Below are positions 34,021 through 44,674 of a stretch of 64,000 nt of DNA, one piece after another. The stretch's first letter is position 1. Each line of letters begins with the position of its first letter. The stretch is from Cognatilysobacter tabacisoli. Lineage in GTDB: Bacteria > Pseudomonadota > Gammaproteobacteria > Xanthomonadales > Xanthomonadaceae. The position numbers were made by a program, and so were the translations under genes. The notes beneath the pieces are model-generated. The model was given only the letters and a program-made list of their open reading frames with translations, was not told the DNA's origin and searched no databases. Location: positions 1,054,001 through 1,118,000 of the forward strand of contig NZ_QXJI01000001.1 in the NCBI RefSeq assembly GCF_003586305.1, in the 5' to 3' direction.

Positions 34021-34046
34021 TGGCATCTAAACTTGACTAAATGCCA
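34021..34046. promoter_or_regulatory. inverted repeat, candidate Lrp-type operator
   Basis: TGGCAT and ATGCCA are perfect arms separated by 14 bases. The AT-rich centre (CTAAACTTGACTAA) contrasts with the GC-rich flanks. It begins 11 bases before the regulator's start and lies 108 bases before the cyclodeaminase start, the usual place for autoregulation and control of the divergent gene. Confidence 0.45.
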
Positions 34047-34153
34047 GGAGCTTGGCCAAAACGACGCATTTCTGCCGTTTTGCGCTGACGCGCCGGTCCG
34101 GACAATGGATGGCGTCCGCGCGCTGCGCGCCTTCCGATCCCGAGGCTGTTGCC

Positions 34154-35200
34154 ATGACCACCCTGCTGACCACCCACGACGTCGCCCGCATCGTCGCCGC
34201 CAACGGCCTGCCGGCGCTGCTGGCGCGCATGGTCGACTACCTCGAGGCCGACTTCCGCCGCTGGCCCGAGTTCGACAAGTGCGCGCGCGTCGCGTCGCAC
34301 TCGGACGTGGGTGTGATCGAGCTGATGCCGGTCTCGGACGCGCGCGAGTACAGCTTCAAGTACGTCAACGGCCACCCGAAGAACACCCAGGTCGGCCTGC
34401 CGACCGTGATGGCGTTCGGCGTGCTCGCCGACGTCGCGACCGGCACGCCGACGCTGCTGGCCGAGTTGACCCTGACCACCGCGATCCGCACCGCCGCCAC
34501 GTCGGTGATGGCCGCCAAGGTCCTCGCGCGCAACGATTCGAAGGTGATGGCGCTGGTCGGCAACGGCGCGCAGAGCGAGTTCCAGGCGCTGGCGTTCCAC
34601 CACCTGCTGGGCATCGCCGAGGTGCGTCTGTTCGACGTGGACATCGACGCGACCGACAAGCTCGCCGCGCACCTGGCGGCCGCCGCGCCGGCCCTGCGCG
34701 TCGAGCGCTGCGCGAGCACCGCCGACGCGGTCCGCGGCGCCGACATCGTCACCACCGTCACCGCGGACAAGACCAACGCGACGATCCTGACCGCCGACAT
34801 GCTCGCCCCGGGTATGCACGTCAACGGCGTCGGCGGCGACTGCCCGGGCAAGACCGAGCTGCACGCCGACGTGCTGGCGCGCTCGGCGGTGTTCGTCGAG
34901 TTTGAGCCGCAGACCCGCATCGAAGGCGACCTGCAGCAGATGCCGGCCGACTTCGCCGTGACCGAACTGTGGCGCGTGCTCACCGGGCAGGCCGAAGGGC
35001 GGCGCGACGCACGGCAGACCACGGTGTTCGACTCGGTCGGCTTCGCGCTCGAGGACTACTCGGCACTGCGGCTGCTGCGCGACTGCGCGTCGGAGCTCGG
35101 GCTCGGCGTCGATGTCGGGCTGATCCCGCAGCTCGCCGACCCGAAGGACCTCTACGGCCACCTCGTCGGCGCGCCGGTGGCGCGGCGGCGCGCCGCCTGA
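34154..35200 (+). CDS. ornithine cyclodeaminase
   Basis: A 348-residue mu-crystallin/OCD-family enzyme. NAD-binding 'VMALVGNGAQSEFQALAFHHLLG' (~135-158, GxGxxS) and the substrate segment 'GPxxxF..KYVNGHPKN' (SFKYVNGHPKNTQVGLPTVMAFGVL) are clear; 'VGGDCPGKTEL' is the typical late motif (usually G-D-x-x-G-K). It converts L-ornithine to L-proline and ammonia with bound NAD+, in the cytoplasm. It diverges from an Lrp-family regulator whose operator candidate is shared. Related enzymes (alanine dehydrogenase-like, sbnB-type) share the fold, but length and motifs favour OCD. Confidence 0.88.
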   Translation: MTTLLTTHDVARIVAANGLPALLARMVDYLEADFRRWPEFDKCARVASHSDVGVIELMPVSDAREYSFKYVNGHPKNTQVGLPTVMAFGVLADVATGTPTLLAELTLTTAIRTAATSVMAAKVLARNDSKVMALVGNGAQSEFQALAFHHLLGIAEVRLFDVDIDATDKLAAHLAAAAPALRVERCASTADAVRGADIVTTVTADKTNATILTADMLAPGMHVNGVGGDCPGKTELHADVLARSAVFVEFEPQTRIEGDLQQMPADFAVTELWRVLTGQAEGRRDARQTTVFDSVGFALEDYSALRLLRDCASELGLGVDVGLIPQLADPKDLYGHLVGAPVARRRAA

Positions 35201-35331
35201 CCGGCGTTCGCGTCGCGGGGGCGACGCGTCGGGACTGAACGGCGCGTTGCCCCGGTCACGCGTCGTGGACGGCAGTGTCGCGACAGTCGCGGCACGGCCC
35301 GCCGGCGCGCGGGCGCCACGCACCGCCGTCG

Positions 35332-36135
35332 ATGCCCCACGCCCCGTTCCACGACCTCACCCCCTGGTGGACCCAGCAGCGCAGCGACGACTGCGTGATC
35401 GCCACCGCGATCCACGACGGCCACGGGCTGCGCGCCGAGCTGGCCGACGCGGTGGCGCTCCCGGCCGCCGAACGCCTGCGCGAGGAAGACCCGTTCACCG
35501 GTGACGCGGTGCGCGACGTGCCGAGCCACGTCATCGTCCACCGGTCGCGCTTCGAGGTCGACCTCAACCGCGCGATCGACGAGGCCGTGTACCGCACGCC
35601 CGACCAGTGCTGGGGCCTGCAGCTGTGGAAGGCGCCGCCCGCGGACGCCGTGGTCGAACGCTCGCGCGCGCTGCATCGCGCGTTCTACGCGCAGCTGGCG
35701 CACTGGCTCGACGACGTCGTCGCCGTGCACGGGCGCTTCGTGCTGCTGGACGTGCACAGCTACAACCACCGCCGCGACGGCGCCGACGCGGCGCCCACGC
35801 CGCCGGAGAAGGCGCCGGAAATCAACATCGGCAGCGCGTCGATGCCGCGCGCACAGTGGGCGCATGTTGTCGACCCGGTCATGGCGTCGATGGCGGCTTT
35901 CGAGTTCCTCGGCCGGCGCCTCGACGTCCGCGAGAACGTCGCCTTCCAGGGACGCGGCGAACTGGCCCGCTTCATCCATGAGCGCTACCCCGGCACCGGC
36001 TGCGCGATCGCGATCGAGTTCAAGAAGTTCTACATGGACGAGTGGACCGGCGAGCCCGACCGCGCCGCCGTGGACGCGATGCGCGGCCTGATCCGCGCCG
36101 CCGCCGACGTCGCGCGCGAGCGCCTGCATGGCTAG
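35332..36135 (+). CDS. N-formylglutamate amidohydrolase-like protein
   Basis: A 267-residue FGase-family protein. 'VPSHVIVHRSRFEVDLNR' carries the D-x-N-R block, 'FVLLDVHSYNHRRDGAD' the HSY metal block and 'FIHERYPGTGCAIAIEFKKFYMDEW' the glutamate block. Classical FGases hydrolyse N-formyl-L-glutamate in histidine degradation, but there is no hut gene here; the gene overlaps by 8 bases a QEGLA protein and is two genes from an ATP-grasp ligase. In this neighbourhood it may instead act on an amide or a peptide end. The start at 35332 follows from the conserved 'PHAPFHDLTPWW'. Confidence 0.85.
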   Translation: MPHAPFHDLTPWWTQQRSDDCVIATAIHDGHGLRAELADAVALPAAERLREEDPFTGDAVRDVPSHVIVHRSRFEVDLNRAIDEAVYRTPDQCWGLQLWKAPPADAVVERSRALHRAFYAQLAHWLDDVVAVHGRFVLLDVHSYNHRRDGADAAPTPPEKAPEINIGSASMPRAQWAHVVDPVMASMAAFEFLGRRLDVRENVAFQGRGELARFIHERYPGTGCAIAIEFKKFYMDEWTGEPDRAAVDAMRGLIRAAADVARERLHG

Positions 36136-38125
36136 TGCAACGCCGCCGCCGGGCGCGGGCATGCACGGCGCGACGCCGCGGCCGTCCCGCGGCAACGCGT
36201 CGAAGCCGACCGCCCTTCCCCCCGGGCGGGTCGCGGCGAAGCGTGCGGCCGCTGCCGATCCGGCCTCCGTCGCGACGCGGCGCGCGCTCCAGCACGGCGG
36301 GCGGCTCGACGTCGACCGACCGCTGCCGTTCCTGGTGCTGGGCCGCCACGAGGACGACCGCGCGAGCCTCGCGCGGAGGCTGGCGCTGATCAGCGCGGCC
36401 GGCATCGCCTGGCCCGCGTCCGACCCCGCCGACGCCGAGGTGCGGCGCGAAGTGGCCCGGCTGCTGCGCGCCGCACAGGCGCACAGCGGGCGCGGGCCCG
36501 GCGCGCCGCTGCTGGTGTGGCTGCACGACCTGCCGTGCGACGCCTCGCTGGACGCAGAAAGCGCGCGGCTGGAGCGCTTCGAATTCACCCTGGCAGCGAG
36601 CGATGACGGGGCCGCGCGCCAGGCGGAGACGGCGCTCGCCGACGCGCTGGCGACGCTGCGCATCGACCAGCGCGTCGCCAGCGTCCGCACCGAGCCGGCC
36701 GCGCGGGCTCCGGACGCGCTGGCCCGGCTGCTGTCCCGGCTCGACCGGGCCGGGGACGGCGTCGCGTGGCTCGCGCTCGGGCTGCCGCAGGTCCATCGCG
36801 TGCCGGGCAGCGACACCGTGTACCCGCAGCTGTTCCACGAGCTGGAGTCCGGCGTGTTCGACGCGCTGCTGCGCGCGCTGGCCGCGCACATGGCCGCGAG
36901 CGGACTGCCCGCACCGGCGCATCACCGCGCGCTGGGGCGCAGCCGCTTCCTCGATGCCGCGCTCGAGGTCGACCGGCGGCTGACGGCCATCAGCGCCTCG
37001 TTCGACTTCCTGCTCGGGGTGTCGCCGATCGACACCGTTGCGGCGTTCGCGCGCTTCCGCGCCGCCGGCGAGAACGTCGAGCCGACGTTCCACTACCGCC
37101 CGCTGCCGATCGACCCCGCGGCCGCGAAGGGCGCGCTGCACGCGATCGACGTGCGCGCCTGCGAAGACCCGCTGCTCGAATCGCTGCTGTCGGAGAAACA
37201 GCGCGAGCTCGACCAGCAGCTGACGATGCTGCAGACCCGCAACACGCCGTCGTTCCGCTACGCGTCCCTGCTGCAGTACGGCGGCGTCGACGACGAGCTG
37301 CTCGACGATGCGCGTTCGATCCTGCGCTCGGTACACGACGATGGCCGCGCGCTCGCCGACGAGGGCGTCGACTGTTTCGGCGTGCGCGACGCCGCGCAGG
37401 CGCTGATCGACCGCTACCGCGCGCGCGCACCGGGGTTCGACGCCGAGGTCTGCCTGCGCGACGACATCGCGCCGGGGCTGATGGTCACCGGCCGCTCGGT
37501 GCTGGTGTCGACCGCAACGCTGGTGCCGCGCCGCCGGCTGGACGCGCTGCTGCAGCACGAGGTCAGCGTGCACGTGCTTACGGCCGTCAACGGCCGGCGG
37601 CAGGGGCTCGGCGTGTTCGGCTCGGGTCTGGCCGGCTACGAGGGTGTGCAGGAGGGGCTGGGCGTGTTCGCCGAGCTCGTCGTCGGCGGGCTCACGCCGG
37701 CGCGGCTGCGGCTGCTGGCCGGCCGCGTGGTCGCGGTCGACGCGATGATCCGCGACGCCACCTTCGTCGAGACCTACCGCCTGCTGCGCGACGAGCACGA
37801 CTTCCGCGCGCAGCCGGCATTCAACCTGGTCGCGCGCGTGTTCCGCTCCGGCGGCATGGCCAAGGACGCGATCTACCTGCGCGGCCTGCGCCAGGTGCTG
37901 GCGATCGTCGCCGCGCATGGCGACCTCGCGCCGTTCTGGCTCGGCAAGATCGCCGCGTCGCACGTCGCCGCCGTCGACGAGCTGCGCGTGCGCGGCCTGC
38001 TGCGCGCGCCGCTCGTCGCACCCGAGTTCCTCGACCGTCCCGACGTCGCCGCGCGGATCGAACGCATCCGCGGCGGCGCCACCCTGCTCGACCTCACCCG
38101 GCTCTCCCCCACCCTGGACCCCTGA
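36128..38125 (+). CDS. flavohemoglobin expression-modulating QEGLA-motif protein (DUF1704, MATCAP-like)
   Basis: A 665-residue protein. The DUF1704 domain (~290-650) contains a metallopeptidase-like HEVSVH at about 476-481 ('LLQHEVSVHVLTAVNG'), the family name motif QEGLGVFAE near 507 and a C-terminal helical part. The same family includes the eukaryotic tubulin C-terminal tyrosine carboxypeptidase MATCAP, so a peptidase removing C-terminal residues is likely, although the bacterial substrate is unknown. The N-terminal ~40 residues are Pro/Arg/Ala-rich and probably disordered. The start overlaps the FGase-like gene by 8 bases and the stop is 2 bases before the ATP-grasp gene. Confidence 0.88.
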   Translation: MASATPPPGAGMHGATPRPSRGNASKPTALPPGRVAAKRAAAADPASVATRRALQHGGRLDVDRPLPFLVLGRHEDDRASLARRLALISAAGIAWPASDPADAEVRREVARLLRAAQAHSGRGPGAPLLVWLHDLPCDASLDAESARLERFEFTLAASDDGAARQAETALADALATLRIDQRVASVRTEPAARAPDALARLLSRLDRAGDGVAWLALGLPQVHRVPGSDTVYPQLFHELESGVFDALLRALAAHMAASGLPAPAHHRALGRSRFLDAALEVDRRLTAISASFDFLLGVSPIDTVAAFARFRAAGENVEPTFHYRPLPIDPAAAKGALHAIDVRACEDPLLESLLSEKQRELDQQLTMLQTRNTPSFRYASLLQYGGVDDELLDDARSILRSVHDDGRALADEGVDCFGVRDAAQALIDRYRARAPGFDAEVCLRDDIAPGLMVTGRSVLVSTATLVPRRRLDALLQHEVSVHVLTAVNGRRQGLGVFGSGLAGYEGVQEGLGVFAELVVGGLTPARLRLLAGRVVAVDAMIRDATFVETYRLLRDEHDFRAQPAFNLVARVFRSGGMAKDAIYLRGLRQVLAIVAAHGDLAPFWLGKIAASHVAAVDELRVRGLLRAPLVAPEFLDRPDVAARIERIRGGATLLDLTRLSPTLDP

Positions 38126-38127
38126 CC

Positions 38128-39180
38128 ATGCTGATCGCCTTCTTCGTCAACGCGCTCGAGGACGAGTACCCGCGCTACACGACGACCGTCCTCGCCCACG
38201 AGTGCGCCCGCCGCGGCCACGACGTCTGCTACATCACCCCCGGCGACTTCGTGTTCAGCCCGGACGACCGGATGCGCGTGCACGCGCGGATGGTGCCCGC
38301 GGCGAAGACCAAGTCGCGCACGCTCGACAAGTTCTTCAAGGACGTGCAGTCGGTCGCACGCAAGACCAAGCGCATCGACGTCACCGACATCGACGTGCTG
38401 ATGCTGCGTAACGACCCGTCGCGCGACGCCACCGAGCGCCCGTGGGCCGAGGACGCCGGCATCCAGTTCGGCCGCCGCGCCACCGAGCGCGGGGTTCTGG
38501 TGCTCAACGACCCGGGCTCGCTGTCGAAGGCGATGAACAAGCTGTATTTCCAGTCGTTCCCGAGCGAGGTCCGCGCGCAGACGCTGATCACCCGGATGCC
38601 GGCCGACATCAAGGAGTTCGCCAAGCAGCACGGCGGCAAGGTGGTGCTGAAGCCGCTGCAGGGCTCCGGCGGCCAGGGCGTGTTCCTGGTCAACGCCAAG
38701 AACGCCGCCAACCTCAACCAGATGATCGAGGCGATCAGCCGCGACGGCTACGTCATCGCGCAGGCCTACGTGCCGGAGGCCGAGAAGGGCGACGTCCGCT
38801 TCTTCCTGATGAACGGGCGGCCGCTCGAGGTCGACGGCAAGTACGCGGCGATGCGCCGGGTCAGCTCGAAGGACGACATCCGCAGCAACATCCACGCCGG
38901 CGGCAAGGCGGTGCCGGTCAAGATCACCGACCGCGAGCTGCGCGTGGCCGAGCTGATCCGGCCCAAGGTCATTGCCGACGGCATGTTCCTGGTCGGCATC
39001 GACATCATCGGCGACACGATCCTCGAGGTGAACGTGTTCAGCCCGGGCAACCTGCAGTCGTGCAGCGACATGGCCGGGGTCAACTTCGCCAGCCAGGTGC
39101 TCGCGTCGATCGAGCGCAAGGTCGAGATCGCGGCCGAGTTCCCGGGCCAGTTCGACAACCGCACGCTCGCGACGCTGTAG
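38128..39180 (+). CDS. glutathione-synthetase-like ATP-grasp ligase
   Basis: A 350-residue ATP-grasp enzyme resembling GshB. Nucleotide-binding segments include 'KVVLKPLQGSGGQGVFLV' (~170-187; the glycine-rich loop) and 'VIAQAYVPEAEKGDVRFFLM'; Mg/substrate residues follow in 'GIDIIGDTILEVNVFSPGN'. It should ligate a carboxylate to an amine with ATP. Because it is two bases from the DUF1704 peptidase-like gene and close to an FGase-like gene, its substrate is probably a protein or peptide end rather than gamma-glutamylcysteine. Whether the organism makes glutathione with it is not settled. Confidence 0.85.
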   Translation: MLIAFFVNALEDEYPRYTTTVLAHECARRGHDVCYITPGDFVFSPDDRMRVHARMVPAAKTKSRTLDKFFKDVQSVARKTKRIDVTDIDVLMLRNDPSRDATERPWAEDAGIQFGRRATERGVLVLNDPGSLSKAMNKLYFQSFPSEVRAQTLITRMPADIKEFAKQHGGKVVLKPLQGSGGQGVFLVNAKNAANLNQMIEAISRDGYVIAQAYVPEAEKGDVRFFLMNGRPLEVDGKYAAMRRVSSKDDIRSNIHAGGKAVPVKITDRELRVAELIRPKVIADGMFLVGIDIIGDTILEVNVFSPGNLQSCSDMAGVNFASQVLASIERKVEIAAEFPGQFDNRTLATL

Positions 39181-39192
39181 CGATCGGCACGC

Positions 39193-39236
39193 CGGCCCCC
39201 CGCGGGACCTTGCCCTTTAGGGCGCGCCGGGGGCCG
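39193..39236. terminator. convergent terminator-like hairpin
   Basis: CGGCCCCC (39193-39200) pairs with GGGGGCCG (39229-39236), and an inner GCCC/GGGC stem with a TTTA loop sits at 39212-39223. It spans the end of the ATP-grasp and esterase genes, which converge. There is no T-tract. Confidence 0.4.
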
Positions 39237-40095
39237 TCGCCGCTGCGGTCGGCAGCCCGTACAGCCAGCGCACCGCGGTCGGGAATTCCTCCCGCCACGC
39301 CGCCTCGTTGTGCTCCGCGCCCGGCGCGATGCGCAGCGTGACGTTGCCCGGATCGGCGAGCGTGGTGCGCAGCTGCGCGGCCATCCGCTCCACGTCGGGG
39401 ACGGCCTCGCCGCCCTCGCGGTCGCCCATGTACAGGTAGATGCGCGCGTCCGCCGGCAGCGCCGCCGCGCGCGCATGGGCGTAGGCATCCTTCGACACCC
39501 AGTACGACGGCGAGAACACGCCGGCCTTGCCGAACACGTCCGGCGCGCGGTGGATCGCGTAGCTGGCCGACAGGCCGCCGAGCGAGCTGCCGACGATCGC
39601 GGTGTGCTCGCGCCCGGGCCGGGTGCGGTACTGCACGTCGACGAACGGCTTGACCACGCGCACGAGATCGTCGACGAAGGCCGCGCCCTGGTTCGGCAGG
39701 AAGCGCACGTTGAAGTACGGGATCAGCTCGTGGAAGCGCTGCTCGCCGCCGTGGTCGATGCCGACGACGATCGCCTCGAACCCCGCCTCGCGCGCCAGCG
39801 CGTCCATCGACTCGTCGACGCCCCACTCGCCCGCGTACGCGGTCGCGTCGTCGAACAGGTTCTGGCCGTCGAACATGTAGATGACCGGGTAGCGCCGGTC
39901 GCCGGCTGCGTAGCCCGGCGGCAGGTACACCCGCAGCGTGCGCGGACGGCCCATGCCGTGCAGCGCCAGCGGCGGGGTCAGCACGTGAACGGTGCGGCCG
40001 GCGGTAGACGGTTTTTTCGGCGCCGCGTCCTGCGCGGCGACCGCGCCCGTCGCGGCCAACAGGCCCGCCAGCAGCATCGACTTCATCACGCGCAT
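39217..40095 (-). CDS. exported esterase D-like alpha/beta hydrolase
   Basis: A 292-residue protein of the esterase D/enterochelin-esterase group. Signal peptide (MRVMKSMLLAGLLAATGAVAAQ in outline) gives an exported enzyme. 'RRYPVIYMFDGQNLFDD' is the family entry, the nucleophile elbow is GSSLGG (in 'IVGSSLGGLSASYA'), and 'APGAEHNEAAWREEF' supplies the catalytic His. Members hydrolyse thioester, siderophore or polyester bonds. ATG choices at 40095 and 40086 are both possible. No terminator before the M28 peptidase gene 100 bases upstream. Confidence 0.88.
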   Translation of the reverse strand: MRVMKSMLLAGLLAATGAVAAQDAAPKKPSTAGRTVHVLTPPLALHGMGRPRTLRVYLPPGYAAGDRRYPVIYMFDGQNLFDDATAYAGEWGVDESMDALAREAGFEAIVVGIDHGGEQRFHELIPYFNVRFLPNQGAAFVDDLVRVVKPFVDVQYRTRPGREHTAIVGSSLGGLSASYAIHRAPDVFGKAGVFSPSYWVSKDAYAHARAAALPADARIYLYMGDREGGEAVPDVERMAAQLRTTLADPGNVTLRIAPGAEHNEAAWREEFPTAVRWLYGLPTAAATAPGAP

Positions 40096-40195
40096 CGTCC
40101 CGGGTCCCGTTCGCATGCGCCCAGCGTGGGGACCGACGCGCAGCGCGTCGTGTCCCATCGGTCATGGCCGGTCCTGCGGCGGCCGACCCCGGCGC

Positions 40196-41575
40196 TCAGT
40201 ACCCGCCGAAGCTGCCGGCCGCGCCGGGGAACACCACCGGGCTCTCGCTGCCGTCCTTCGCGACGGCCGACACGCCGAAGAAGTAGTTGTCGATGACGGT
40301 GTTCGCCAGCGTGTGTTCGGTGACGCCGCCAACGTAGACGCTGTGGGTCCACTGCGGCTCGGTAGTCAGCCGCCAGTGCACCTTGTAGCCGGCCAGGTTG
40401 GCCGCCTGCGCGGCTGGCGGGCGCGTCCACTTCAGCGTCGTGTCGGCGCTGACGGCGCCCTCGACGGTGACGCCCGCCGGCGGCGGCGGCGCCCACGCCA
40501 TGCCGGCCAGACTGACCGCGTTGAGCGCGGTGAGCTTGGCGGCGTAGGCGAAGTCGACCCCGTCGATGGTGTCGCCGTAGACGCGGCGCCGGCCCTGCGC
40601 GTCGGTCTCGGTGCGCAGGTCCTGGTGCTGGCGGTCGTAGTGCTCGTGCGTTTCCATCACCCGCACTGCCGGGTAGCCCAGATCGTTGAACGGACGGTGG
40701 TGGCCGCCGCGGCCGAATCGGTCGAGCCGGTAGACCATCATCACGTCGAGGTTCGGCACGTAGCCGGCCATGCGGTCGATGTAGCGCGCGAGGTTGCGCG
40801 TCGGCGAGTCGACCTCGCCGCCGGTGAAGCGGCGCGCGCGCGCTTCATCGGCCGTCTCGGTGGCGCGCGTGCCCTCGGCGAACACGCGCGCGGTGGTGTT
40901 GTCGACGATGCCGGTGATGCCGGCGCTGTTGCCGATCATGTCGTTGTTGAGCACCGCCTCGATTCGCCAGCCGTCGCGCTTGGCCTGCTCGGCGAGGATG
41001 CGGCCGCCGTAGAGCCCTTGCTCCTCGCCGGCCAGCGCGGCGTAGACGATCGAGCCGGCAAACTTGTAGCGGCTCAGCACGCGCGCGGCCTCGAGCGTGC
41101 CGGCGACGCCGGATGCGTTGTCGTTGGCGCCGGGCGATTCGGACGTCGCGTCCATGACGTCGCCGACGCGCGAGTCGATGTCGCCGCTCATGATCACGTA
41201 GCGGTTCGGGTCGGTCGTGCCGCGCTGGATCGCGATCACGCTGACGACCTCGGTCGCGTTCGGGATGCGTGTTTCGCCCTCGATGACGCCGCTCGAATAG
41301 CGCACCTCCAGGCAGCCGCCGCATTCGCGCGAGATGCGCTCGAACTCGGCGAAGATCCAGCGCCGCGCCGCGCCGATGCCGCGCGTCTCCGACTTCGTGT
41401 CCGACAGGGTATGGCGGGTGCCGAAGCCGACCAGCGTGCGGATGTCGGCCTCGATGCGCGCCGCCGACGGCGCCGTGCCGATGCGCCGCAGCTCGGCGTG
41501 TTCGGCGGGCGGCTGCTGCGCGAACGCCGCGGCGGGCAGCAGGCTCAGGAGGACGGCGGCAGCGGATCGACGCAT
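40196..41575 (-). CDS. exported M28-family metallopeptidase with Fn3-like tail
   Basis: A 459-residue enzyme. Signal peptide 1-20 (AAAFAQQ). Peptidase core: 'MSGDIDSR' (first ligand block), 'SPGANDNASGVAGTLEAARVL' (Asp bridge), 'ALAGEEQGLYGG' (catalytic Glu) and 'LNNDMIGN' (Asp), with a late His in the 'FGRGGHHRPF' block. The first block normally reads H-x-D, but a Asp replaces the His here (GDIDS). The C-terminal ~90 residues ('VTVEGAVSADTTLKWTRPPAAQAANLAGYKVHWR...') are a fibronectin-type-III-like domain. It should be a secreted aminopeptidase; zinc affinity may differ. Confidence 0.88.
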   Translation of the reverse strand: MRRSAAAVLLSLLPAAAFAQQPPAEHAELRRIGTAPSAARIEADIRTLVGFGTRHTLSDTKSETRGIGAARRWIFAEFERISRECGGCLEVRYSSGVIEGETRIPNATEVVSVIAIQRGTTDPNRYVIMSGDIDSRVGDVMDATSESPGANDNASGVAGTLEAARVLSRYKFAGSIVYAALAGEEQGLYGGRILAEQAKRDGWRIEAVLNNDMIGNSAGITGIVDNTTARVFAEGTRATETADEARARRFTGGEVDSPTRNLARYIDRMAGYVPNLDVMMVYRLDRFGRGGHHRPFNDLGYPAVRVMETHEHYDRQHQDLRTETDAQGRRRVYGDTIDGVDFAYAAKLTALNAVSLAGMAWAPPPPAGVTVEGAVSADTTLKWTRPPAAQAANLAGYKVHWRLTTEPQWTHSVYVGGVTEHTLANTVIDNYFFGVSAVAKDGSESPVVFPGAAGSFGGY

Positions 41576-41639
41576 CGCGGGAGGTTCCGTTCGGACAGGC
41601 CGCGAGTATGCCCTGCGCGCGGCGGGCGCCGACGCGGCG

Positions 41640-43319
<1,680 letters not shown>

Positions 43320-43386
43320 GTCCGGAAGCCCCCGCGCGGGTCGCGCCCCACTCTAACGCGGTCGGGGCGCGGGCTCCGGCCGCCGC

Positions 43387-44430
43387 TCAGCCGGCGCCGA
43401 ACACGCGATAGCGCCGCAGCGACACGACCCCGCGCTGGCCCACGGCGGGCGCACCGGCGGCGTCGCCGGGCACGCTGAGCTCTAGCGTCGGCGCGCCGGC
43501 ACCGACGGACACCTCGACCCGGGTCGCCCCGGCCGCGCTGTGCACCGCGACGACCTCGGCCGGAACGCCGTCGCCGTGCGCCTGCAGCGCGGCGTCGTGC
43601 GGGCGCACGTACAGCGTCGCCGCGCCGTCGGCGGCGTCGCACGGCAGGTGCACCGTCGTCGCCACCGCCGGCCTGAACTGGCCGTCGCGGACCTCGCCGT
43701 GCAGCACCGACGCCCGGCCGATGAAGTCGAACGCGAACGCGCTGGCCGGGGCGTCGTACAGCTCGGCCGGCGTGCCGACCTGCTCGATCCGGCCGTCCTT
43801 GAGCAGCACGACGCGGTCGGCCAGCTCCAGCGCCTCCTCCTGGTCGTGGGTGACGAACAGCGTGGTCTGCCCGGTGCGGTCGTGCAGGCGGCGCAGCCAG
43901 CGGCGCAGCTCGACCCGGACCTTCGCGTCGAGCGCGCCGAACGGCTCGTCGAGCAGCAGCACGTGCGGGTCGATCGCCAGCGCGCGGGCCAGCGCGACGC
44001 GCTGCTTCTGCCCGCCCGACAGCTGCTCGGGATAGCGGCCGCCCAGCTCGGGCAGCTGGATCAGCGCGAGCAGCTCGTCGACGCGGCGCGCGATCGTTTC
44101 CTGGTCCGGCCGGGTGCGGCGCGGCCGGCTGCGCAGGCCGAACGCGATGTTCTCGGCGACGGTCATGTGCTTGAACAGCGCGTAGTGCTGGAACACGAAG
44201 CCGACGTTGCGCTCGCGCAGGCTCAGCGCGGTCGCGTCGCGGCCGCCGAACAGCACCTGCCCGCCGTCGGCGTGCAGCAGTCCGGCGATCACCCGCAGCA
44301 GCGTCGTCTTGCCCGAGCCCGACGGGCCGAGCAGCGCGACCAGCTCGCCAGCGCGAATGTCGAGGTCGATGCCGTCGAGCGCGGCCACGCCGGGGTAGCG
44401 CTTGGTCAGCGCGCGCAGGTGCAGCTCCAT
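43387..44430 (-). CDS. cysA: sulfate/thiosulfate ABC transporter ATPase CysA
   Basis: A 347-residue ABC ATPase. Walker [10 protein letters not shown]-loop, signature [15 protein letters not shown] and Walker B '[11 protein letters not shown]' are intact, and the CysA-type C-terminal regulatory OB domain (~240-347) follows. It powers uptake of sulfate and thiosulfate with CysT, CysW and Sbp, the genes directly upstream. A longer in-frame version from an ATG at 44586 adds 52 residues of Ala/Gly-rich sequence without homology, so 44430 was chosen. A low-grade direct repeat lies just upstream (44581-44596). Confidence 0.9.
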   Translation of the reverse strand: MELHLRALTKRYPGVAALDGIDLDIRAGELVALLGPSGSGKTTLLRVIAGLLHADGGQVLFGGRDATALSLRERNVGFVFQHYALFKHMTVAENIAFGLRSRPRRTRPDQETIARRVDELLALIQLPELGGRYPEQLSGGQKQRVALARALAIDPHVLLLDEPFGALDAKVRVELRRWLRRLHDRTGQTTLFVTHDQEEALELADRVVLLKDGRIEQVGTPAELYDAPASAFAFDFIGRASVLHGEVRDGQFRPAVATTVHLPCDAADGAATLYVRPHDAALQAHGDGVPAEVVAVHSAAGATRVEVSVGAGAPTLELSVPGDAAGAPAVGQRGVVSLRRYRVFGAG

Positions 44431-44580
44431 CCCGCTGCCGGCCGCGGACGCGCTGGCATTGGCGTCGCCGCCCGCCCGCGCGCGGGCCGCCGCGCCCGTC
44501 GCGGCCGTGGCAGGCGCGGGGTCCGAGCCGCGGTAGCCGCGTGCCGACTCAATGGGGACGACGGGCGTGTGCGAGGGCAT

Positions 44581-44596
44581 CGCCATGGCGGGACTC
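44581..44596. repeat. direct repeat, copy 1 of CGCCATGGCGGGACTC
   Basis: The 16-base word recurs at 44707-44722 (spacing 126 bases), followed in both by C/G-AGCC. One copy is in the end of cysW and the other in the gap before cysA, suggesting a short duplication of the cysW tail. Confidence 0.6.
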
Positions 44597-44674
44597 CAGC
44601 CGCGGCGCAGCGAATGGCAGGCGGCAGCACAGTGCCACCGGCGCACCGGGCGACGGCAATTGGGTGGGGATCAT

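Noticed and set aside
44431-44586. N-terminal extension of cysA from the ATG at 44586
   Set aside because: The 52 extra residues are Ala/Gly/Arg-biased, contain part of the direct repeat and have no match to the ABC ATPase family; the usual CysA start fits 44430.
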